Positions 24,405-31,594 of a DNA stretch of 34,884 nucleotides are shown piece after piece. The notes under the pieces were generated by a model that was not told the origin of the DNA, searched no databases, and worked only from the letters and a program-made list of their open reading frames with translations. The stretch spans positions 1,569 through 36,452 of the forward strand of contig NZ_DAXS01000016.1 in NCBI RefSeq assembly GCF_002506515.1, in the 5' to 3' direction. Numbering within the stretch: the stretch's first letter is position 1; every line of letters begins with the position of its first letter. A program made the position numbers and the translations under genes. This DNA is from Caldivirga sp. UBA161. GTDB taxonomy: Archaea > Thermoproteota > Thermoprotei > Thermoproteales > Thermocladiaceae.

Positions 24405-24487
24405 GAATCCGCTTAACAGGTTTAGAGGCCGCTGGCTCTACTCCCCCTTGCCACTGCGTATTAATTGTAAACGGGTTCGCTGGTATG

Positions 24488-24494
24488 TTTAAAT
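24488..24494 (+). promoter_or_regulatory. TATA box of the sugar dehydrogenase-rhmD operon
   Basis: TTTAAAT lies 24-30 bp upstream of the ATG at 24518 and decides that start over the TTG at 24503. CGGGTTCG (24472-24479), nearly the same word as beside the rhamnosidase promoter, lies 8 bp upstream of it. Confidence 0.55.
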
Positions 24495-24517
24495 CCTAGG
24501 GTTTGTTAAATTTATTC

Positions 24518-25531
24518 ATGAGGGCTCTTGTTTGGACTGCTGTCGGTAGGATGGAGGTTAAGGATGTTCCTAAGCCAATTCCTCAACCTGGCTGGGTCAT
24601 TATGAGGGTTAAGTACACAGGTGTATGTGGCTCAGATGTTGGTGGATTCCTAGGTAAGAATGAACTTCGTAAGCCGCCGTTAATAATGGGTCATGAGTTC
24701 ACAGGCATTGTTGAGGAGGCTGGACCAGGGGTACCTAGGGAATACATTGGTAAACTCTTCACTGTTAACCCAATAATTGGATGCGGCCACTGTAGGTACT
24801 GTAGGAGTGGGCTGAAGAACCTATGCTTAATGAGGAAGATAATAGGTATTGATTACCCAGGGGCCTATGCTGAGTATGTTGCAGTACCTGCGGATAACCT
24901 ATATCCCGTAAGCGACCCAATTAAGGGTGCCTTGGCTGAGCCCTTAGCAACATCACTAAGGGCTGTTAGGTTATCTGGGGTTAGCCTAGGGGATTCAGTA
25001 CTGGTTATTGGCGCTGGACCAGTGGGTTCATTGGCGATTAAGTTACTTAACGCAGGCGGCATTAAGGATGTCACAGCAATTGACATTAATGCTCATAGGC
25101 TTGAGTGGGCTAGGAAATGGGGTGCCTCAAAAACACTAAACACCAGTGGGGATGAGGCTTTGAAGACCATTAGGGAGCTTTACCCTGAGGGCTTTGATGC
25201 CGTTATTGATGCCGTTGGGTCAACGGATACTAGGAGGCTAGCCATTAATGCCGTACGTAGGGGTGGTAGGGTAGTGTTTGTTGGTTTACATGATAATGAG
25301 GCTTCAATACCGGGGAACCTAATTGTTAGGAGTGAAATAGAGGTTAAGGGATCCTTCTCCTACACTGATGAGGACTTCCGCAGAGCCGTGAATATAATTG
25401 AGGCTGGGTTACTTGACCCAAGGGAGGGCTGGGTTGACATTAGGCCTCTTGAGAGGGGTCAGGAAACATTCACTGAGTTAGCTGGGGCTGAGACTAAGTA
25501 CGTTAAGGTAATGTTAACCCCAGGTGAGTGA
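24518..25531 (+). CDS. zinc-dependent medium-chain dehydrogenase, probable L-rhamnose (sugar) dehydrogenase
   Basis: This protein of the medium-chain alcohol dehydrogenase family has 337 residues. The catalytic zinc site uses Cys in GVCGSD and His-Glu in GHEF. The structural zinc loop is CGHCRYCRSGLKNLC. The nucleotide fold has GAGPVGSLA and AIDINAHRLEWA, where the Asp suggests NAD preference. Its gene overlaps rhmD and diverges from the rhamnosidase, so the likely job is oxidation of L-rhamnose to rhamnonolactone. This is inference from context; the sequence alone only says polyol or sugar dehydrogenase. The start is ATG 24518 (MRALVWTAVG), supported by the TATA box; an upstream in-frame TTG at 24503 is unlikely. 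Confidence 0.8.
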   Translation: MRALVWTAVGRMEVKDVPKPIPQPGWVIMRVKYTGVCGSDVGGFLGKNELRKPPLIMGHEFTGIVEEAGPGVPREYIGKLFTVNPIIGCGHCRYCRSGLKNLCLMRKIIGIDYPGAYAEYVAVPADNLYPVSDPIKGALAEPLATSLRAVRLSGVSLGDSVLVIGAGPVGSLAIKLLNAGGIKDVTAIDINAHRLEWARKWGASKTLNTSGDEALKTIRELYPEGFDAVIDAVGSTDTRRLAINAVRRGGRVVFVGLHDNEASIPGNLIVRSEIEVKGSFSYTDEDFRRAVNIIEAGLLDPREGWVDIRPLERGQETFTELAGAETKYVKVMLTPGE

Positions 25532-26729
25532 AGTGAGTGGGATTGATGCATCAATTGAACCTAAGAGGATTAAGGAAGTTAGGGCGTACGTGGTTAAGGG
25601 TGGCGGTGCTGATTACCATGACCAATCCAGTGAACACTGGATACTGGGCTACATAGCAACCCCCATTTCAATATACCCTGAGTATAGGGCCAGTAGGGCT
25701 TCCTGGGGAATTAACATACTGGGTTCAGTGGTTGTTGAGGTTGAGTCAAGTGATGGAGAGGTTGGGGTCGGTGTAAGTACTGGTGGTTATCCAGCGGCCT
25801 GGATAATTGAAAATCACTTATCTAAGTTCGTAGTGGGTAAGTATGTTGGTGAGGTTGAGAAGACTTGGGATCAAATGTTCAAGGCGACAATATACTATGG
25901 GAGGAGGGGGATAGTTATGAATGCTATCTCAGCCGTGGACCTAGCGCTATGGGACTTAATGGGAAAGGTTAGGGGCCTACCTGTATATGACTTACTTGGT
26001 GGACCTGTTAGGGATGAATTAACCTTCTACGCCACTGGCCCAAGGCCTGATGTGGCTAAGAAACTCGGCTTCATAGGCGGTAAATTACCTCTAATTCATG
26101 GACCGGCTGACGGTATTGAGGGATTAAGGGAGAACGTGAAGGTTTTCAAGGAGGCTAGAGAAAGGGTTGGCGATGACTTCTTGCTAATGTATGATTGCTG
26201 GATGAGCTTGGACTTACCCTACGCTCAAAGGCTATTAAGTGAGCTTAAGCCCTATGGCCTATTCTGGATTGAGGAACCATTCATTCCTGATGATTACTGG
26301 TCCTATGGGGCATTAGCTAACGTTGCTCCACCAACCCTAGTAGCTAGTGGTGAGCATGAGTCCACGGTGCATGGGTTTAGGCTACTTCTTGAACTTGGCA
26401 GGGTTAATGTTATTCAGCCAGACATAACATGGGTTGGCGGTGTGACGCCTATGATTAAGATTGCGGCATTAGCCGAGGCCTATGGGGCATGGGTTATTCC
26501 ACATGGATCAAGCGTATATGGTTACCACTTCATAGTGACTAGGGTTAATAGCCCATTCGCCGAATACATAGTCGTATCCCCAGATGCCACTAAGGTTGTT
26601 CCTCAATTCTACCCAATCCTGAGGGATGAGCCTATTCCCCAGAATGGTAGAGTCAAGCTCAGTAGGAAACCCGGCTTTGGTGTAGAGTTGAATAGGGATT
26701 TACTGACTAGGCCCTTTAAGCCAACTTAA
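25524..26729 (+). CDS. rhmD: L-rhamnonate dehydratase (enolase superfamily)
   Basis: The enzyme converts L-rhamnonate to 2-keto-3-deoxy-L-rhamnonate. It follows the Escherichia coli RhmD sequence over its length: GADYHDQSSEHWI, IATPISIYPEYRASRASWGIN, VMNAISAVDLALWDLMGKVRGLPVYDLLGG, FYATGPRPDVAKKLGFIGGK, and the end RKPGFGVELNRDL. Metal ligands lie in MYDCWMS, WIEEPF and SGEHES. QPDITW and IPHGSSVYGYH give the Asp-His dyad, and the His of DYHDQ is a RhmD-specific active-site residue. The start is GTG 25524, overlapping the dehydrogenase stop by 8 bp; GTG 25533 is possible with GGTGA 5 nt before it. The stop overlaps the convergent rqcH stop by 3 bp. Confidence 0.94.
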   Translation: MSEVSGIDASIEPKRIKEVRAYVVKGGGADYHDQSSEHWILGYIATPISIYPEYRASRASWGINILGSVVVEVESSDGEVGVGVSTGGYPAAWIIENHLSKFVVGKYVGEVEKTWDQMFKATIYYGRRGIVMNAISAVDLALWDLMGKVRGLPVYDLLGGPVRDELTFYATGPRPDVAKKLGFIGGKLPLIHGPADGIEGLRENVKVFKEARERVGDDFLLMYDCWMSLDLPYAQRLLSELKPYGLFWIEEPFIPDDYWSYGALANVAPPTLVASGEHESTVHGFRLLLELGRVNVIQPDITWVGGVTPMIKIAALAEAYGAWVIPHGSSVYGYHFIVTRVNSPFAEYIVVSPDATKVVPQFYPILRDEPIPQNGRVKLSRKPGFGVELNRDLLTRPFKPT

Positions 26730-28666
26730 CCAGCAACCTTACTGAAAATCCCCTTAACAGTATCCCAGGTAATTGGATTGCCTTCATTGGACTCAATTAT
26801 AAGTGATGGCCCTGGCACATGCTCTATAACATGCTCCACTGGTATTTGCCTAGCCTCAGGGTGCTTCTTAATTAGGAGCTCCTTAATCCTGCCGGCAACC
26901 TCACTCCTCTCACCATTACCTGGCTTAAGGGTAACGTAGTAATTGGCCAGTGAACCAATGGCCGTTGGTGGTGCAGATACAAGCCTAATTACGTCACCAT
27001 CAATCCTTAAGCCCACGCTAATAATTAACTCAACACCCCTAATCCACCCCCTCTGCCCATATATCATGAAGCCGCCCTTAGATAAATACTCACCACTGGG
27101 TGCCTTCTTACTAACCTGCTCACCCTTAACGTAGTAGACGTCTAATGAATTAGCCCCAAGCTTCCAGGCCTTAGAGTAGGCGGCGGCGTATTGAGCCGCC
27201 TCAATTAAGTCCTGCTGCTTAACTTCCTGGCCCCTAATAACCTTAATTACAGTCACTGGGCCTCCTTGAACATCAGCGTGCAGGAAGAGGTCCCATGGAT
27301 TCATGTGCCTCTTCACAAGGGCTTCATTCTGCCCAGCATCCTTACCAGCTAGGACTGGTGAACCACCACTGGTTATGAACCACCTAAACCTCTCAAACCA
27401 CTCCCTACTAGCCACAAACCTAACCGTTGCCCTAGCCTCCTCGGTGGTTTCATTAACCCTGCTTCTTAATTCACTTACCTTACCCCTCAATTCCATTAAC
27501 TTAACTTCAGCTGCCTTAGCCTTCTTCTCAAGCCTCTTAGCCTCCTCAAAGTACTTGGTAGCTGTTTCCCCAGGACTCTCCCCCAATGTTAATTCAACCT
27601 CACTATTATTCACCATAACCTTCACTGCCTTCCTTAATGGGTCATAGTCAATCACCTTAATGCTGCCATACTCAATACCCTTAACCTTAGCCTTGAAGGA
27701 ATCCTTATCAATAATGTAGGTGCGTAGTAGCGCCTCATGGAGTTCACTGAACTCATAAAGCCTACTCATGATTAATTCACCCCTCCTCCTAAGGTCTTCT
27801 GCATCCCTTAAGTACCTGCTTACAGTATCCTCAAGTTCCTTAATGGATGATTCAAGCCTAGCAATCTCATCCTCAATACCCTTAACCTTCTCCTCAGCAA
27901 CTTTCTCAACCTCAATTGAAGTGAAGTAATCATCAACAGCCCTATTGAAGCTCTCAACCCTCCTGAATTCACCCTTGATTGAGTGGAAGGGTATGGGGGA
28001 TACGTATGATGGTGAAGCATATATGACTGGCTTAAGCCTACCTAAGTGAAGAGCCTCAAGAATACCCCTAATACTCCCCCATATTAGGGTTAAGTCACTG
28101 CACCCTGACCTGGTGCAAACTTCCCTAGCCCAATCAATACCTAATCCAAGGCCCTTAGCTAAGGCTTCATCACTTAGGCCAACTTTTTCACTTAACTTAA
28201 GTAAATTATCAAAGAACCTTGGATCCAGGAACCTCCTTGGGGGTTCACTGTAAGTTGAACCAATCTTAATTTCCCTATCCTTACCCCTATACTCATGTAG
28301 AAGCCACTTAACCTTACCATCAACTGTGAAAACCATGTTGAAGGGTGGTATTAATTCAATAATGAGCCTACCGCAATTTAAGTCAATACTCATTACCCTA
28401 TCTAAATTAGCCTCAAACCTATTGATTACGCAATCCTCAATAAACTTCCTAAGGGGGCTAGGGGATAGGTTTTGAGGTATTCTCCAGGTTTGGCTAATCC
28501 TCCTTGGGTTAGCGATGAGGTATGCTATGTCGGATGCCCTAACTTTAAAGTAATGCGAATCGCCAAGCCTATAAACCCTAATCACCCTCCCACCACCCAA
28601 TGCGGCATTAAGCTCAGTGGCTATAGCCACTAAATCAAGCGCATTAAGGGCCTTCTTAATAGGCAT
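26726..28666 (-). CDS. rqcH: RqcH/NFACT family ribosome quality control protein
   Basis: This is the archaeal relative of NEMF/Rqc2 and bacterial RqcH, which binds obstructed 50S subunits and recruits tRNA-Ala to tag stalled peptides. The NFACT-N domain starts ALNALDLVAIATELNAALGG, with FKVRASDIAYLI and NPRRI soon after. Middle residues (about 235-400) are charged and form coiled coils (EDEIARLESSIKELEDT and AKRLEKKAKAAEVKLMEL). The NFACT-R domain (from about residue 430) has ASREWFERFRWF, GGSPVLAGKDAGQNEALVKR and MNPWDLFLHADVQGGP. The length of 646 is typical. It starts at ATG 28666 with a TATA box at 28686-28696. Confidence 0.93.
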   Translation of the reverse strand: MPIKKALNALDLVAIATELNAALGGGRVIRVYRLGDSHYFKVRASDIAYLIANPRRISQTWRIPQNLSPSPLRKFIEDCVINRFEANLDRVMSIDLNCGRLIIELIPPFNMVFTVDGKVKWLLHEYRGKDREIKIGSTYSEPPRRFLDPRFFDNLLKLSEKVGLSDEALAKGLGLGIDWAREVCTRSGCSDLTLIWGSIRGILEALHLGRLKPVIYASPSYVSPIPFHSIKGEFRRVESFNRAVDDYFTSIEVEKVAEEKVKGIEDEIARLESSIKELEDTVSRYLRDAEDLRRRGELIMSRLYEFSELHEALLRTYIIDKDSFKAKVKGIEYGSIKVIDYDPLRKAVKVMVNNSEVELTLGESPGETATKYFEEAKRLEKKAKAAEVKLMELRGKVSELRSRVNETTEEARATVRFVASREWFERFRWFITSGGSPVLAGKDAGQNEALVKRHMNPWDLFLHADVQGGPVTVIKVIRGQEVKQQDLIEAAQYAAAYSKAWKLGANSLDVYYVKGEQVSKKAPSGEYLSKGGFMIYGQRGWIRGVELIISVGLRIDGDVIRLVSAPPTAIGSLANYYVTLKPGNGERSEVAGRIKELLIKKHPEARQIPVEHVIEHVPGPSLIIESNEGNPITWDTVKGIFSKVAG

Positions 28667-28685
28667 AGGCTTAGGTACTATCCCC

Positions 28686-28696
28686 CCTTATTAAAC
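28686..28696 (-). promoter_or_regulatory. TATA box of rqcH
   Basis: On the minus strand GTTTAATAAGG lies 20-30 bp upstream of the rqcH ATG. The decayed cydA sequence begins about 35 bp further on, so the deletion that removed the cydA 5' end stopped short of this promoter. Confidence 0.5.
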
Positions 28697-28731
28697 ACAC
28701 CACCCAATGAAAAATCACTGCAAGCACTTGA

Positions 28732-29903
28732 ATAAATGCCTCTTGGGGATGGGGAAATACCGCATTCACTATGCCCATTCCTACCAACCTATGGTCCAAA
28801 TGCCGCAAACATAACTGCAACTCTTAACTTAGCTGTATTACTCCTCCACTACACCATTGATGGCACTGGTTCACTTGCTTTAACAAGCGTTAATTTCACA
28901 TCGTTGGTGGGTACATATTTCACTAATCCATGGCTACTAATGGTTAATCCAGACGCCATAGCAACTACATTGCACACTATTAGCAGCCTACGCCATTGGG
29001 GTTGGTGCAGTGGCCCTAGCCTTATCAATAAGGTTCTTCAAGACTAAGGATGGTAAGTACATTAAATTACTGAAGCCATTACTCTGGGTACTCACCATAG
29101 TGCTCCTTGTGGAGCCAATAGTCATTGGGCACTTCATGGGTGATACTGTGGTTACCTACCAGCCACTTAAATTCACTGCATTAACAATATTAACAAGTGG
29201 CCAAGGCGCCTATGGCTACGAGTACTATGACCCGATAGAGGCATTGTTCGCCTATGGTAACCCACACCACCTGATCTACGGCTTTCAATACTACCTAAAT
29301 CAATGCGCATCCCTGGGCAATATAACCTTTGGTGAACTCTACGGTAAGCTTGATCCAAGAATGCTCAGTTACCTTGGACCACTAGCTAACGTAACACTGG
29401 CTCAGAACTGTAAAGCCGCTGTTCTTTCAATAGAGCCAATGGCTCCATTAGTTAGTGCATCCTACTACACTATGATTAGCGCAGGAATATTATTAGCCAT
29501 AGCGGCTGTACTTATATTATTCACGTACTTGGTTAAAGTACCTGTATTATCGGCAATAACGGACTTCATAAACAATAAAATACTAGGCATGTTAATAGGT
29601 TCTGATAATGTAATGCCCTTCCTAGCCTCAGCAATGGCTGTTTTATCAGCCATAGCCGCCACAGCCGGTTGGGCGGCTAGGGAGATTGGTAGGCAACCAT
29701 GGACGGTATATGGGTTAATAACTACGAATGAAGTTGCCGCCAGCGATACAATAACGCTTGGCTTCGTTATTTTTGTGGTGGCTATACTGCTTGCAATAGC
29801 CATTGCTGGTGCATTTGCCATGTATTACGTAGCCACGAGGCCAAGCCTACTGAATAGGATTAGGGAATTAATTGGGGCAGAAGCTGTTGTTATGGTTGTT
29901 TGA
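28732..29903 (+). pseudogene. cydA: cytochrome bd oxidase subunit I (cydA), decayed: N-terminus missing and frameshifted
   Basis: The C-terminal two thirds of a bd oxidase subunit I can be read in pieces. The first piece ends NPDAIATTLHT, where the His matches the heme b558 ligand region (NP...HT). The frame then shifts near 28972-28977; the other frame continues LLAAYAIGVGAVALALSIRFF. Restoring two bases (CACAC to CACACAC) rejoins them as HTLLAAYA. The second piece (29010-29903) has YQPLKF of the Q-loop region, SYYTMISAG (candidate methionine heme ligand) and GWAAREIGRQPW, the subunit I hallmark. An even earlier frame reads INASWGWGNTAF at 28732, so a further shift near 28770 is likely. The first helices, with the b595 histidine, are absent. 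No functional oxidase subunit can be made from it as it stands. Confidence 0.8.
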
Positions 29904-29930
29904 GTCCTTTTAGGGCTATTAGGTAGGCTG

Positions 29931-30478
29931 ATGCGGTATGCCTATCTAGCCCATGATTTCTCATTAATTCATCGTGCTCCTTTATTTCTAGTGCTTGGCT
30001 TTGCCCTGGAGATGAATTTAGTGTTTGTTAATGTGATTATTGGGGCTACGGTACTCACTGTGATAACCAGGTACATAGCTTACCTACATAATGATACTGG
30101 CCTTGAGGTTGCTGCTAGGGATATGTTTAGGTTAATGGTTGTTACTGAACTGTTTGGTGGCGTGTGGGGTACTATACTTACTGTATTCATGGCTGGCTTA
30201 TTCCCATCAATGACAGTAATATTCATGAGGGTTTACTTCTATCCAGTGGCCATTGCCTTGGTAGGCATATCGGTGAGTATACCATCCATAGCCATCTACT
30301 GGCACCTATGGGGTAGGGTTAATCCAAAGGCTCCAGGTACCCATACCTATTCATATACAGTAACACTGGCATACCAATAATCCAATTACTGAACACGTTA
30401 ATACCACTTGTGTTCACTGCAATCTTCACGGTAACACTATACTACGCCATAATCAAGAGGTTCCTACCTGAGGAGTGA
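29931..30478 (+). pseudogene. cydA'-like bd oxidase subunit, internally deleted
   Basis: The frame opens MRYAYLAHDFSLIHRAPLFLVLGFALEMN and has four membrane helices. LEVAARDMFRLMVVTELFGGVWGTILTVF and IYWHLWGRVNPK resemble the N-terminal half of bd oxidase subunit I (the latter like FFGWDRLGK). Reading stops at 30378 in this frame. In a shifted frame the sequence continues GIPIIQLLNTLIPLVFTAIF to FLPEE and a stop at 30476-30478, which looks like the last helix of such a protein. The middle half of a subunit of normal size is missing, with the join near 30325-30345. It follows the cydA remnant by 27 bp in the same direction, matching the cydA-cydA' pairs of archaeal CydAA' oxidases. The cydA' identity is inference; a second cydA is the alternative. 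Confidence 0.6.
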
Positions 30479-30509
30479 ATGCTTAAGGCATCGGTGGTTA
30501 GCCTATGAG

Positions 30510-30830
30510 TGGCTGTGGGAGGGGACACATAGCCCAGAAGAGGGCCAATCCCATACACGGAAAGGGAAGGGAAGTAGTGAGGCTGAGCAATCAATAGCCA
30601 TCAAAAGCGGCTACTAGTCGCAATGAGAGTCGAACTCTCGTGAAGGCATTAAGTAGTGTAATAATGGCTAATTAAGAACATGAGTAAATTCGTTAAGGAG
30701 CTTAGTAAGGTCACTGAATCAATAAGTGTAGTGTTAACCGTGTAGTGCTACCGTACACTAGCTCTATAATATTATCTTACATTGAAGTTTAAAACCACCC
30801 CGCTTCAAAGAGGTGGGGCTTCCTTTTTCT
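30510..30830 (+). mobile_element. IS200/IS605-type element scar (tnpB 3' end and right-end hairpin), degenerate
   Basis: Bases 30510-30665 read CGRGHIAQKRANPIHGKG and, after a stop, KAATSRNESRTL, like a decayed C-terminus of a TnpB protein (compare KATSSKAMRTKA at the right end of the window). About 130 bp further lies a hairpin, CCCCGC (30798-30803) and GTGGGG (30813-30818), framed by GAAG and CTTC. It is of the kind found at the ends of IS605-family elements. No intact transposase is present. The assignment rests on motif memory and needs a search. Confidence 0.4.
30798..30828 (+). terminator. hairpin followed by T-rich tract
   Basis: CCCCGC (30798-30803) pairs with GTGGGG (30813-30818) around a 9-nt loop, followed by CTTCCTTTTTCTT. 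It could stop transcription from the left, or be the end structure of an IS605-type element. Confidence 0.4.
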
Positions 30831-30929
30831 TGTGAGGTTTCCTTACCCTCTTATGAAGGTAAAGCATTACTTATATTCTTCCATTAATGGTAATAAATCA
30901 TGTGTTTTATTAAATTGATTCGTTAAGCC

Positions 30930-31242
30930 CTATAAGGCTGGGCTTTGCACCTTATCTTGCCATTTACTTAATAATTCATTTATTTTCCTAGCCATCTCTA
31001 CATCCAGTTGTGTTACTCCTCCCTTACTATGCGTGGTTAATTTTAGTGTTAGGCGTTTCCATACTATGATCATGTCTGGGTGATGCCCCTCCCTTTCAGC
31101 TAATTGAGCTACCTCATTTACGAACGCTATGCAATCCATGAAGATTTTGAATTCCAGTTCCCTAACAATGTACTTAGTACTTATCCTCTAACCTCCAGCT
31201 GTGTGGCAATGACTTAGTAATTTCATCCTTAGGGAGTACCAT
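30930..31242 (-). pseudogene. pterin-4a-carbinolamine dehydratase (PCD/DCoH), broken by a 7-bp tandem duplication
   Basis: The intact family protein is about 100 residues and dehydrates 4a-hydroxytetrahydrobiopterin. Reading from ATG 31242 gives MVLPKDEITKSLPHSWRLED and KY, then a stop. From there another frame gives IVRELEFKIFM and continues to the stop at 30930: FVNEVAQLAEREGHHPDMII, LTLKLTTHSKGGVT. EGHHPD carries the two active-site histidines. At the join the 7-bp unit GTACTTA occurs twice in tandem (31170-31176, 31177-31183). Removing one copy restores a single frame of 101 codons, EDKYIVREL. The C-terminal 69 codons alone form an open frame from ATG 31139, but it lacks the first quarter of the protein. 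Confidence 0.85.
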
Positions 31243-31580
31243 ATACATGTAGTAAATGCCGCCTAATTAAGTATTAGTACTTTGATCAGTTACAGGGAAC
31301 TTCAAGTTTTATGGATTTAGCCTTTAATACGGGCATTATTTAATGAATTTACTATAATGAAGGGGTAATTAATGCTAACATGGGGATTGGGTTAGTGTTA
31401 ATGATGGTGAATTCTATATACTGCTTGCCGTTGATTAATATCTAGTGCATTAGCTCCAGTATTCCATGAGTGATTTTTTATTGCCAATTATTGGCAATAT
31501 TATTGTGCTTAACGGTATCCTAATGATTACCTTATTAGCCTGGTTAACTAAGGTGGTAGGGTATAGTGTGGTGGATTGCA
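31243..31580. other. intergenic stretch, possible remnant of a small membrane protein
   Basis: No intact gene is seen. Two short hydrophobic frames on the plus strand (31380-31448, opening MGIGLVLMMVNS, and 31466-31594, opening MSDFLLPIIGN) may be leftovers of one decayed membrane protein gene. Nothing identifies the family. Confidence 0.25.
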
Positions 31581-31594
31581 TTAACTGGGGCTAG
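31466..31594 (+). CDS. small hydrophobic ORF, doubtful
   Basis: The frame encodes 42 residues with one strongly hydrophobic stretch (LLPIIGNIIVLNGILMITLL). Its last 14 bases overlap the convergent gene's 3' end. It may be a real single-helix peptide, a remnant of a larger gene, or chance. I see no clear ribosome-binding site and no homologue from memory. Confidence 0.2.
   Translation: MSDFLLPIIGNIIVLNGILMITLLAWLTKVVGYSVVDCINWG

Noticed and set aside
28736..29047. 103-codon frame as a stand-alone hypothetical protein
   Set aside because: It reads as part of bd oxidase subunit I up to LHT, and the sequence then continues in another frame; the tail after LHT is out of frame.
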